Assembly: GCF_023008545.1 (NCBI RefSeq)
Contig: NZ_CP095397.1
Coordinates: 868,001-932,000 of the forward strand
Direction of reading: 5' to 3'
Length of the DNA stretch: 64,000 bases
Source: Natribaculum luteum
Lineage (GTDB): Archaea > Halobacteriota > Halobacteria > Halobacteriales > Natrialbaceae
In this document: positions 27,908 through 35,174 of the stretch, piece by piece
Numbering within the stretch: position 1 is the stretch's first letter
How the letters are laid out: every line of letters begins with the position of its first letter
Program-made: the position numbers and the translations under genes
Notes under the pieces: model-generated
Database searches by the model: none
What the model was told of the DNA's origin: nothing
What the model saw: only the letters and a program-made list of their open reading frames with translations

Positions 27908-28956
27908 TCACTGTAACACCTGAATATCGGGAAGGAAGGTCTCACTCCAATCACCAGCAAAACTCAGTCGGTGACTCAGCCGGAGAAACGTCTTGGTAAG
28001 GAACTGGCGGAAGTGATCTTTGTCCTCGAAGATGGTCGGTGAAATCTCGCGTTTGACGTCTTTCCACAGCGGTTCGATTGCGTTCAATGTCGATGAGTAC
28101 GGCGGGATGAGACGAACTCGATGCCGAGTTCGTCGGCCCGTTGTTGAGTGAGTTTTGCGTGATGAGAGCCATAGTTGTCGGCCACGAGCAGAATCCGACC
28201 TCGCGGATCTCTTCGAGCGCCTCGGCGATCGTCTCCTTGACCAGCCGCTCTTTGTACGTGATCTCGCTTTTGCCAGTCAGCGCGTAGAAGCCGATCAACC
28301 GCCACGGCACTGCTACTAGCGGTTTCTCTATCTGGACGGTACGGTCATACGACCACATTCGCTGAGAGTTCTCGAACGGCTGTGGCCACGCTTCATCGAA
28401 AGAATCCGAACACGGCAGGATCGTCTTCTTCGGACTCAGAATCGTCCGAGCCGAGCGCCTGGTCGAGGCGCTCGGCGAGAATCTCCTCGGCGTTCTCCGA
28501 GCTTCGGAGATCCATTGGCCGTGGCTTCGCGTAGTGCATTCCAGAAGTCCGAAGCTTCCGAGCGAGATGAGTTGGGTGGTAGGTAACGTCGTAGCGGTCT
28601 TTGATGAGTGCGTGAATCTCGCGTGGTGTCCACGGTTGGCCGTCCTCAAGAGTGGTACAGATATCAGCTCACTGGGTAGGGGTGAGCTTCGGCAGCCGTC
28701 CACCGCCGAAGCGTGGGCGTAGCCCCTCAACACCCCTCTCATTCCACTCGCGTGCCCAGCGGCTACTCGTTAGCTGAGAAACGCCCACAGCTTCACCCGC
28801 CTGCTGTTGAGTCTTCCCGTCGTACAGGTTTTTGACGAAACAGAGTCGCCGGACGAGACGCGTCTCGTCCACCTTCTGTGCCTCCTCGATTGCTTGGTTC
28901 AACTCCGTATTCGTCAGATGCTCAACGATCTCAAACCGACGTGCTCCCGCCATCAT
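27908..28956 (-). pseudogene. IS630-family transposase, copy 2, frameshifted
   Basis: The N-terminus from 28956 (MMAGARRFEIVEHLTNTELN) reads well through the helix-turn-helix (TQQQAGEAVGVSQLTSSRWA) to about 28690. The frame then shifts several times, and the DDE part is recoverable in pieces (LLVADNYGSHHAKLTQQ; a one-base loss near 28110 breaks the segment before the catalytic glutamate). The end FLPDIQVLQ has its original TGA stop at 27908-27910, which copy 1 has lost. Inactive by sequence. Confidence 0.8.
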
Positions 28957-28969
28957 GGAGAACACGCTG

Positions 28970-30089
28970 TGCCTTGTTGAACGCAAGACGGCATCGGGGT
29001 GGGGTTGCTGATCTACAATTTCACGACGTTAGAGACGGCTTTTCGACCTCAGAAGATGCAGTAGCTGTCAGTCACAGCGATTGCTGATGAGTCAAAACTA
29101 TGGTACCTTGCTCCGTTGTTCCGGTGACGACGGCGATGCCTCTCCCGGATACGTCCGGAAAAGGGGAGCAGGCGGCGAGCCCTAACTCGCCGCCTGCGTT
29201 AGGTTATGCACGATGCACTTGCGAGTTAGCTCCCGGAACTGGCCGTGCCAGCTCCGGGAGCGGAGCTTCTCGCCGTCGTCTTGCTTCAACTGCGAGAAGC
29301 CGGTTTCACTCATCCAGCGCTGGTTGTAGTCATCGTTCATTCGTTCGTTGTGGGCCTTCTGCAACGGTGTCTGCTCCCTGTGCTTGATCAACGGTCGCGT
29401 TGACTCGGAGCGACACTCCTCACGGAGGTCGCTCCACGAGTAGTTCGCGTCAGCAGACAACACACGCAGGTCTTCCGCGTTCCGGCGGAAGACCTGCATC
29501 CCGATGTGGCCGTCCCAGGCCTTCTGCGTCGTAAAATGAACGTCCTTGATCGCCAGTGAGTTCACGTCGATCAAGATCGTTGTCTTCATCGACTGGAATG
29601 AGTAGTTCGCTCGGTCGCGGTAGTGGTAGCTGGTTTGATCGCGCTGGAAGCCACTTGCATCAATCGCAGCTTCACCACTCCAGCCCGCCTGCTCCGCCGA
29701 AGCGCGGAGCAGGCGGCGCAGTTCACGCATCTGATACTCCTGCTCCCACCGACAGAACGAGCTGTAGTGCGGTGCCTCGTCGAGATCGAACACAGCAAGA
29801 ACACCTGGCATCTCGTTGAGGTAGTCTTCAGTCTCACGGAGGCTCTTCTCCAGTTCGACGCGGAACAGAATTAACGCGATCTGTGTCCACTTGGCGTACC
29901 CGTCCGCGCCATCCGGCGCGGCGGGTACGTCCGGATCGTCAACGTGCTGTTTGGCAAGGTCTCGACACATTCGCGCTAGTCGTCTGAGCGATGCCATATC
30001 GCCAGACGGCGTCCATTTCCCGGTTAATCTGACGGAACCTTCCTGTGAGAACGTCTGAAGTTGCCGTCAATCGGCGGCAAAACAAGGCA
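28970..30089 (-). mobile_element. ISH1-like insertion sequence (IS5 family), complete
   Basis: The element is 1120 bp, bounded by TGCCTTGTT at both ends in inverse orientation and flanked by an exact 8-bp target duplication ACACGCTG (28962-28969 and 30090-30097). Size, 8-bp duplication and a ~270-residue transposase match the ISH1 group. It has inserted into IS630 copy 2. This is the youngest layer of the nest, since both its gene and its ends are intact. Confidence 0.9.
29182..29997 (-). CDS. ISH1-like transposase (IS5 family)
   Basis: A 271-residue DDE transposase that appears intact. Catalytic blocks are EAAIDASGFQRD (first D), LRVLSADANYSWSD (second D) and NQRWMSETGFSQLKQ (E with the characteristic downstream lysine). 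A 9-bp hairpin (GGCGGCGAG/CTCGCCGCC) at about 29171-29194 spans the stop region. Inside the gene a 13-bp hairpin is at 29685-29697/29704-29716 and an 11-bp one near 29460. Potentially active, and could act in trans on related elements. Confidence 0.92.
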   Translation of the reverse strand: MASLRRLARMCRDLAKQHVDDPDVPAAPDGADGYAKWTQIALILFRVELEKSLRETEDYLNEMPGVLAVFDLDEAPHYSSFCRWEQEYQMRELRRLLRASAEQAGWSGEAAIDASGFQRDQTSYHYRDRANYSFQSMKTTILIDVNSLAIKDVHFTTQKAWDGHIGMQVFRRNAEDLRVLSADANYSWSDLREECRSESTRPLIKHREQTPLQKAHNERMNDDYNQRWMSETGFSQLKQDDGEKLRSRSWHGQFRELTRKCIVHNLTQAAS

Positions 30090-30433
30090 ACACGCTGGCT
30101 ACGTATTCATCCGTTGCGCTAATCACTCCGCCTTGCGTTCGCGGTTCTGGTACCGTCAGTTCCGTGAGATCGTCCTCATGTTCGCTCTCCACAACATCAA
30201 AAAGACCGCTAAGAAGCTATGATCGGACCGCCGTACCGCATTTTTAATAGAGCAATCTTGACCATTACGGCAGCAAGATCTGTGACATAGTTTTTCGCGT
30301 GCTGTGTTTGGTGGTACGACAGAGAGTCAAACTCGTCCAGTAGATCAGTGGCTGACAGATGATCCGTGATCGACATCATCGTCCTTGTCACTGACTACAG
30401 CATGACCCTACTTAAACATGCGAAGTCGAGTGT

Positions 30434-30460
30434 CATATAAAAATTTATTTATTATTGATA
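30434..30460 (+). promoter_or_regulatory. AT-rich promoter region of the peptide cluster
   Basis: The 50 nt before the start at 30474 are almost entirely A and T (CATATAAAAATTTATTTATTATTG in part), with TTTATTTATT as the best TATA candidate. The stretch 30223-30433 upstream holds only a weak open frame on the minus strand (30209-30391) that I do not support as a gene. Confidence 0.4.
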
Positions 30461-30473
30461 TACATTTCAGTTC

Positions 30474-30998
30474 ATGGATGCAGTAGAGGCTGCAGCTGCG
30501 ATAGATCACGAAAACAGCGTCGCACACGACACTGACTTCCAGATCGGGCTGGATCCGAAGGAAGTGCTGCTAACCAATATGGTGACGTACATGGACGGTG
30601 TTTTCACACCGGAACTGGTCGAGGAACTGGGACGGGACGTCGTCAGTCGATCGGATCTCGATGAGTTGAAACGGGAAGTAAAAGACAGCCTCATTACCGA
30701 GGAAAATCTCCCATTCCTCGAGAGACATAAGCGTCATGCGCTTCGTAACGACTCGTCGGAACACACGCTGACGGAAACACAGATGGAGACGATAATCAGG
30801 GTCAACTCTCGAGTCCGGAAGATGGAAGAGGAAGATATCTTGGCCCAGCACGCGGATGTCGACTACCCCGGTCCTGCGATGTGTACGGTCGCGGCCGGGT
30901 GTGTCGCCGTAGTTGCCGCTGCTGTATACAACACGGTCGGAGCGGTTCACACAGCGGCAGCAGCCGTTGCCGTGGAGACGTACGTGGGGGTGACGTAA
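30474..30998 (+). CDS. candidate RiPP precursor peptide
   Basis: A 174-residue protein in two unlike parts. Residues 1-~130 are soluble, charged and helical (TPELVEELGRDVVSRSDLDE, EENLPFLERHKRHALR, TETQMETIIRVNSRVRK). After DVDYPGPAM the rest (about 137-174) is almost only Ala, Val, Gly, Thr and Tyr, with two cysteines, C137 and C143, spaced CX5C, and ending ETYVGVT. A long leader plus a small-residue Cys-containing C-terminus is how precursors of ribosomally made, modified peptides look, and sactipeptide cores are of similar composition. The stop is 2 nt before a radical SAM gene. No signal peptide. I recognise no known family, so the precursor role is inference from composition and the adjacent maturase. 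Confidence 0.6.
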   Translation: MDAVEAAAAIDHENSVAHDTDFQIGLDPKEVLLTNMVTYMDGVFTPELVEELGRDVVSRSDLDELKREVKDSLITEENLPFLERHKRHALRNDSSEHTLTETQMETIIRVNSRVRKMEEEDILAQHADVDYPGPAMCTVAAGCVAVVAAAVYNTVGAVHTAAAAVAVETYVGVT

Positions 30999-31000
30999 CG

Positions 31001-32062
31001 ATGCAGGTTTCGACCCTGTCGATGTTCCTCGACTACAAGTGCAATTTCGAGTGTGGCCACTGTAGCGTGGGAAGCAGTCCCGAAACGGAGTACGAACTGG
31101 ACGACCGGTATATTGACAAGGCACTGTCAGAGGCCGACTCTCTGGAAAGTCTTCAGCTGGTCGTATTTACGGGCGGGGAGGTGACGCTTCATTTCGACAA
31201 GTTGCTCGATGCTATTTCGCAGGCCAGCGAGTGCGGCTATCGGACACGGATCGTCACGAACGCGTGGTGGGCGCACGATATCGAGAGGGCCCGCGAGACG
31301 ATCGATCGGCTCGTCGATGCGGGTCTCGACGAAATCAACACGAGCTACGACGATTTCCACACCGATTATGCGCCCCCCGATAACATCGTGAACTTCGTCG
31401 AAGCGTCACTCGAAAGCGACATCGAGCAGACGTCGGTTGCGATGATTATCGGCGACACCAATCCAAGATACGATGCCGAGGCAATGGTCAAACTGCTCGA
31501 ACGACGGCTCGGAACGCATCCGGACGCCTATTCGGACGAATTGACCGTTCTCGAGGATACCGTCTCCCCGCTCGGGCGGGGGGCACAGATCGACGTCTCC
31601 GAACTCACTGCTCGAAACGACGTCGATTCCGGGTGTTCCGACGTTATCAGTACGATTTCGGTACATCCTGATGGAACGGTGAAGGCGTGTTGTGGCCACG
31701 CACAATGGTACGTTCCTGACCTGACGTTGGGAAGTCTGGACGAACAGTCTCTTCCGGATATCGTACAGCGGAGTCAGGAGAACCTCCTTTACTGGCTGGT
31801 ACACAACGTCGGTCCACAGCAGCTGCTGGAACGCATCGGTGTAGAGGGCGACTACAGTGGGATCTGTCACGCGTGTAACGATCTGCTCGGAGAACACCGG
31901 GAGAAGCTTCTGGAGTACATCCGAACCAACAAACAGCAACTCGTCCACGAGGATCTCTTCCTGAGCGAGACGATGCAAAGGGACGCCCAGTCGCTCGTCG
32001 ACCACGAACAGCAAGTCCTGGAGCGTCTCGATCGGATCTCCCAGGCGGCGGACGCCGATTGA
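31001..32062 (+). CDS. radical SAM peptide-modifying enzyme
   Basis: I chose the ATG at 31001, 2 nt after the precursor stop; an in-frame start further upstream would overlap the precursor. The 353-residue product has the radical SAM cluster motif CNFECGHC (C14, C18, C21, the CX3CX2C form) and FTGGEV as the SAM-binding GGE-type motif. The C-terminal part has additional cysteines at C212, C230, C231, C289 and C292, the layout of a SPASM/Twitch region holding auxiliary iron-sulfur clusters. Such enzymes install thioether, C-C or C-O links or epimerise residues in peptides. The downstream hydrolase overlaps by 4 nt. The modification made is not predictable from the sequence. Confidence 0.85.
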   Translation: MQVSTLSMFLDYKCNFECGHCSVGSSPETEYELDDRYIDKALSEADSLESLQLVVFTGGEVTLHFDKLLDAISQASECGYRTRIVTNAWWAHDIERARETIDRLVDAGLDEINTSYDDFHTDYAPPDNIVNFVEASLESDIEQTSVAMIIGDTNPRYDAEAMVKLLERRLGTHPDAYSDELTVLEDTVSPLGRGAQIDVSELTARNDVDSGCSDVISTISVHPDGTVKACCGHAQWYVPDLTLGSLDEQSLPDIVQRSQENLLYWLVHNVGPQQLLERIGVEGDYSGICHACNDLLGEHREKLLEYIRTNKQQLVHEDLFLSETMQRDAQSLVDHEQQVLERLDRISQAADAD

Positions 32063-33216
32063 TGATGCGCGAGCCGAGCCGGGAGTTTCTCGAAGCGCTA
32101 ACGAACGCGGAGTTCGAGCGAGCGGAACGAGTCTGTACGACGGAACTCGCAAACGCATACTCCGCCGGGGATCTCGGCGAAGACTGGCACACGTTCGAAA
32201 CCCAGCTCGGCCCGTTCGTCCGTATCGGTTCTTCGACACAGACGACCGTCAGGGGACACCAGGCAGACGTCGTTGAATTGCAGTTTTCGAGCGGATGGAG
32301 ACGTCTCAGAATCGTTCTCGATGGCGATCGCGTCGCCGGACTACAGTATCTCAACTGGGAGTCCCAGTCGGTCGCGGATCCGGAGTACGTCGACCACGAC
32401 GAGTTTTCCGAACGCGAGGTAACGATCGGTACGGCTGCGGACGGACTTCTCGGAACGCTTGCGATGCCGGACGAGATCGGAGGCGGGGCTGCCGTTCTCG
32501 TCCACGGCACGGGGCCACTGGACCGAGACGGAACTGTCGGTGAGAGTAAACCACTTCGAGACGTGGCTCGCGGACTCGCGTCAGCGGGTGTGCCGACGCT
32601 CCGGTATGATAAACGAACTACAGTCCGTTCCATCGCGCCCGCCGAACAGACGGTCGAACGGGTCGTCGTCGAGGACGCGAAAGCTGCGCTCAACGAACTC
32701 AATTCGATCGCCAACGTGCCCGTCACGCTTATTGGACACAGTCTCGGTGGAATGCTCGCCCCGTGGATCGCCTTGGAGAGTTCTGATGCCGTCGGGATGG
32801 TTACGCTCGCGGCGAATGCGCGGCCGTTACCCGCTCTCATCGAAGATCAGTGTCGGCGAGAGGACGGAACCGTTCCGGAACAAGTACGGACCGGTGTCGA
32901 ACGGATCACGGACAACGCCGTCGAACCTGGCGAAATCGTGTTAGGGTTCCCCGGCTCGTTCTGGCGAAGCCTCGACGGGTACGATCCAGTTTCGATCGCC
33001 TGCGACATGGACCTGCCGCTGACCGTGCTGCAGGGTGACTCGGACGAACACGTTTCACCAGAACTGGACTTTCAGCGCTGGAAGACCGGTGTTCCGAGGG
33101 CTACTTGCAAGTGTTATTCGGGGGTCGATCATCTGTTCAGGGCTGATTCCACGACAGTTACGGAACGAGCGATAGCGGACGTGGGTAAAGCGGTACGGCG
33201 CACTGGCGATGGATAA
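32059..33216 (+). CDS. alpha/beta hydrolase with DUF3887-like N-terminus
   Basis: A 385-residue protein whose start overlaps the radical SAM stop (ATGATG at 32059). Residues ~1-100 resemble a DUF3887 domain (FLEALTNAEFERA, WRRLRIVLDGDRVAGLQ). From about 115 an alpha/beta hydrolase follows, with an oxyanion-type VHGTGPLDRDG, nucleophile S228 in IGHSLGGM, an acid near VLQGDSDEHV and a late histidine in YSGVDHLF. The fold includes prolyl-oligopeptidase-type peptidases, so it could remove the leader or trim the modified peptide. It has no signal peptide, so it acts inside the cell. Substrate is inferred only from the operon. Confidence 0.8.
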   Translation: MMMREPSREFLEALTNAEFERAERVCTTELANAYSAGDLGEDWHTFETQLGPFVRIGSSTQTTVRGHQADVVELQFSSGWRRLRIVLDGDRVAGLQYLNWESQSVADPEYVDHDEFSEREVTIGTAADGLLGTLAMPDEIGGGAAVLVHGTGPLDRDGTVGESKPLRDVARGLASAGVPTLRYDKRTTVRSIAPAEQTVERVVVEDAKAALNELNSIANVPVTLIGHSLGGMLAPWIALESSDAVGMVTLAANARPLPALIEDQCRREDGTVPEQVRTGVERITDNAVEPGEIVLGFPGSFWRSLDGYDPVSIACDMDLPLTVLQGDSDEHVSPELDFQRWKTGVPRATCKCYSGVDHLFRADSTTVTERAIADVGKAVRRTGDG

Positions 33217-33427
33217 CAAGTGGTGACACAACCACGAGAGTCCGACGATACCGTTCTCGATCCGCGGAACTGAAGGCCCTCTCGCTCAATGGGGACGTGC
33301 GAATACGCGTCGGAACTGTCTGCGCGACGAACCGGGGATCGTCCGATGCCCGGATCTCTATGTATCGCTCGGATACGCGCCCGATGCGAGTCGCCCTGAC
33401 CCCACCTCTGGAGACTTTCCCAAGCAC

Positions 33428-33448
33428 TTATAATTGCAAAAATTATAA
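33428..33448. promoter_or_regulatory. perfect AT palindrome before the Tat micro-peptide gene
   Basis: TTATAATT (33428-33435) and AATTATAA (33441-33448) are exact 8-bp arms around GCAAA, 38 nt upstream of the start at 33487. It can serve as TATA element and as a dimer-binding operator at once, so a repressor site overlapping the promoter is plausible. The rest of 33217-33427 contains no gene I can support. Confidence 0.5.
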
Positions 33449-33486
33449 TAGGGGGTCAGTCCAAGATAGCGGTGGAGTCAGACAGT

Positions 33487-33663
33487 ATGCACAGCAAAGA
33501 TTTCCTTCGTCGCCGAGATGTACTGCGATCAACCGCACTGATAGGAGCCCTCGGAACGATCGGTGTTGCAGGTGCCGAACAGGACACTGCGAGCGAGACA
33601 GGAGCATCCGAAGACCGTTGCTGCGAGGACGTTCTCGTTGCACAGATGGCTATCAGCGCGTGA
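33487..33663 (+). CDS. Tat-exported small Cys-Cys peptide
   Basis: A 58-residue product starting at ATG 33487. The N-terminus is a textbook twin-arginine signal (FLRRRDVLRSTALIGALGTI, then GVAGAE). Cleavage after AGA would release about 28 residues ending DRCCEDVLVAQMAISA, with two adjacent cysteines. It is far too small to be an enzyme and looks like a secreted peptide; halocin precursors are known to use Tat signals. It follows the radical SAM cluster on the same strand after ~270 nt with its own promoter-like palindrome. It could be a second peptide product, a pheromone or an immunity factor. Confidence 0.6.
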   Translation: MHSKDFLRRRDVLRSTALIGALGTIGVAGAEQDTASETGASEDRCCEDVLVAQMAISA

Positions 33664-33669
33664 CGACCG

Positions 33670-33975
33670 CTATCGCGTATAGCGGTTCGATCCGACGATC
33701 ATCACGGCCATAGCGACGATAATGAACACACCGAATGCGTGCCAGAGGAAATCCCCACCTCGCTCCAGATAATCCAAGACACCGACGACCGCGGTGACGG
33801 CTCCGACGGCGATTATGAGTCCGCCGATAAACCTCGCCATCCCTGTTTCGTCGACGACCTCCTCCGGATCGTAGCCGGCGATGAGGTGAACCATCCCGCG
33901 ATACCGGATCAGATATCCGAGCCCAGCGGTGAAAAGCCCGCTCGAAAGGACGATCGCAAGCCGTAGTAGTGACAT
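33670..33975 (-). CDS. DUF3784-type small membrane protein
   Basis: A 101-residue protein with three transmembrane helices (RLAIVLSSGLFTAGLGYLIRY; FIGGLIIAVGAVTAVVGVLDY; FGVFIIVAMAVMIVG). The segment YLIRYRGMVHLIAGYDP resembles the conserved start of DUF3784 proteins. It converges on the Tat micro-peptide gene with only 6 nt between stops. A role in immunity or export of the peptide is possible but unproven. Confidence 0.65.
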   Translation of the reverse strand: MSLLRLAIVLSSGLFTAGLGYLIRYRGMVHLIAGYDPEEVVDETGMARFIGGLIIAVGAVTAVVGVLDYLERGGDFLWHAFGVFIIVAMAVMIVGSNRYTR

Positions 33976-33987
33976 GAGTTGGAGTTT

Positions 33988-35019
33988 CTACTGAGGGATT
34001 CTATTTTCATCAAAAAAATCTTTTCTATTACTGGTGAGGGTGTCATAGCTGTACTTCCGAGGTTTAACGCCACAGTTAACGGTTAGCGACCGGGTTCTAC
34101 AGGATGAGATGATTGATAAAAAGAACGGCGGAATCAGTAGTGACTGGGAGTGGAACTCTAAGAACAACTCAGAGGGATGAGCAGCGTGCTTCCGATTGGG
34201 ATGCGCGTCTGGATGGATAAGGTCGGTGTCCTCAGAAACGGTCCGGAACTCCGTCAGCGACACTTCCAAGACATATAGCTCAGAAATCGCCCGGAGTTTC
34301 CGTCTGAAACTCCGGGCTTCGCCGAAGAATCTGTCAGCAACGACACAGCCGTGATCAATCTCGGTTGAGACTGCCTGTTCGACGAGTTCCAGGGCTAGCT
34401 CAGGCTTCGACTGGTGTTTGATGTCGGCGGAGACAGCTGTGTTTTTCCGCCGCTGAGCGCAGCGTTCTCGTTCTTGCTGGCTCTCGTAGTCTGCATCGTC
34501 GTCGCCAGTCCACTTTTGGGACAGGAACAATCGCATCCCCAGTGGCCAGGTAAGTTGGTCAGCATTCTGCCGCTCGCCAGGTCTGGCGAGCGTGCAGTTG
34601 ACCGTCACCTGGCAGTTGTCAAGTTTTCCAGTCACACCACACCACTGACGAGCGACGCCAACACTGTCCTGTCCCGTCTTCGGGATGCCCATACCATCGA
34701 CGATCAGTGCAGCTTCGTGCCCTTGGATCGCTTTGGGAACGCGTTCCCGAAGCTCAGCCTCGACGTGTTCGTGTTCCCATGGACTCTCACGGACAAACCG
34801 TTCGAGCCGTTCCCGATCGGTGTGCATTTTCTTGGCGATGTCGGTGATGGTGTTGGGACTTCCGGGGCACAGCAGGCCCCGGAAGTACCGGCCTGCGTTC
34901 AGCCATGTCCGTTCGTTTTTCGGCGATGTCGATCCATCTACCCGAGTCGTGAATGCTGAACGGTAGCCACTGAGAAACTGTAGTCCTTCGGCCTGACTGC
35001 GTGTCACGTTGTTCGTCAT
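33988..35019 (-). pseudogene. IS701-family transposase, C-terminally truncated
   Basis: The frame reads as an IS701 transposase for about 270 residues: LIVDGMGIPKTGQDSVGVAR (first D), LDNCQVTVNCTLAR and VVADRFFGEARSFRRKLR (second D). After VLEVSLTEFRTVSEDTDLIH the sequence stops resembling the family, and the open frame simply runs through the left terminal repeat and out to 33988. The catalytic glutamate region is missing, as in an internally deleted element. Several 9-11 bp hairpins remain in the coding part (for example 34858-34868/34876-34886). Confidence 0.75.
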
Positions 35020-35081
35020 ACCTCATCTGAGGCGTTCTGTGACCGAAAACCAACTGTCGAATCTAAACCTCGGAAGTACAG
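34049..35081 (-). mobile_element. IS701-type element, internally deleted
   Basis: Perfect 18-bp terminal repeats CTGTACTTCCGAGGTTTA (34049-34066) and its complement (35064-35081), flanked by a 4-bp target duplication ATAG (34045-34048 and 35082-35085). At 1033 bp it is shorter than a typical IS701 (about 1.4 kb), consistent with the missing transposase C-terminus. With intact ends and an inactive transposase, it should be mobilisable only in trans. Confidence 0.88.
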
Positions 35082-35127
35082 ATAGAACAGTTAGCATACC
35101 AAAGAGCAGGATGAACGCTGAGGGGGA

Positions 35128-35174
35128 ATGAGTTCAGCGACCCTGCAAGATGAGCCTTGGATAGACGAGTTCTT
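35128..35174 (+). pseudogene. N-terminal stub of an ISH51-like transposase
   Basis: MSSATLQDEPWIDEFL at 35128 resembles the N-terminus of ISH51-type transposases (compare 27002-27120). It is cut after 16 residues by IS66 copy A at 35175. The remainder is not on the other side of IS66, so a deletion accompanied or followed that insertion. Confidence 0.45.

Larger units (their letters stand above)
27904..30126 (-). mobile_element. IS630-type element, copy 2, interrupted by an ISH1-like element
   Basis: Ends GTGATCACTGTAAC (27904 inward) and, inverted, GTGATTAGCGCAAC (30126 inward) are imperfect terminal repeats, the same as in copy 1 (4063-5175). Its right end, from 30090 on, is separated from the rest by the inserted ISH1-like element; the sequence on either side joins up to match copy 1 at 5136-5175. 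The element itself sits inside an IS5-type transposase gene. Confidence 0.78.
27172..30222 (+). pseudogene. IS5-family transposase split by a nested insertion
   Basis: The 5' part (27172-27903) carries HVALDSTFF (first D), AVVADNGFQDW (second D) and QRWMAETSYSTTKR, which includes the catalytic glutamate and the following basic residue. The reading frame then runs into an IS630 element. The missing C-terminus is found on the far side: from 30127, SALRSRFWYRQFREIVLMF and HNIKKTAKKL to the stop at 30220-30222. Removing 27904-30126 would restore one continuous transposase. The 5' part has an 18-bp hairpin (27667-27684 with 27691-27708, one G-U pair). Confidence 0.8.

Noticed and set aside
30209-30391. 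Minus-strand 60-codon open frame before the peptide cluster
   Set aside because: Begins within IS debris, has no recognisable motif and lies where the promoter region of the cluster is expected; possibly an IS remnant but not supportable.
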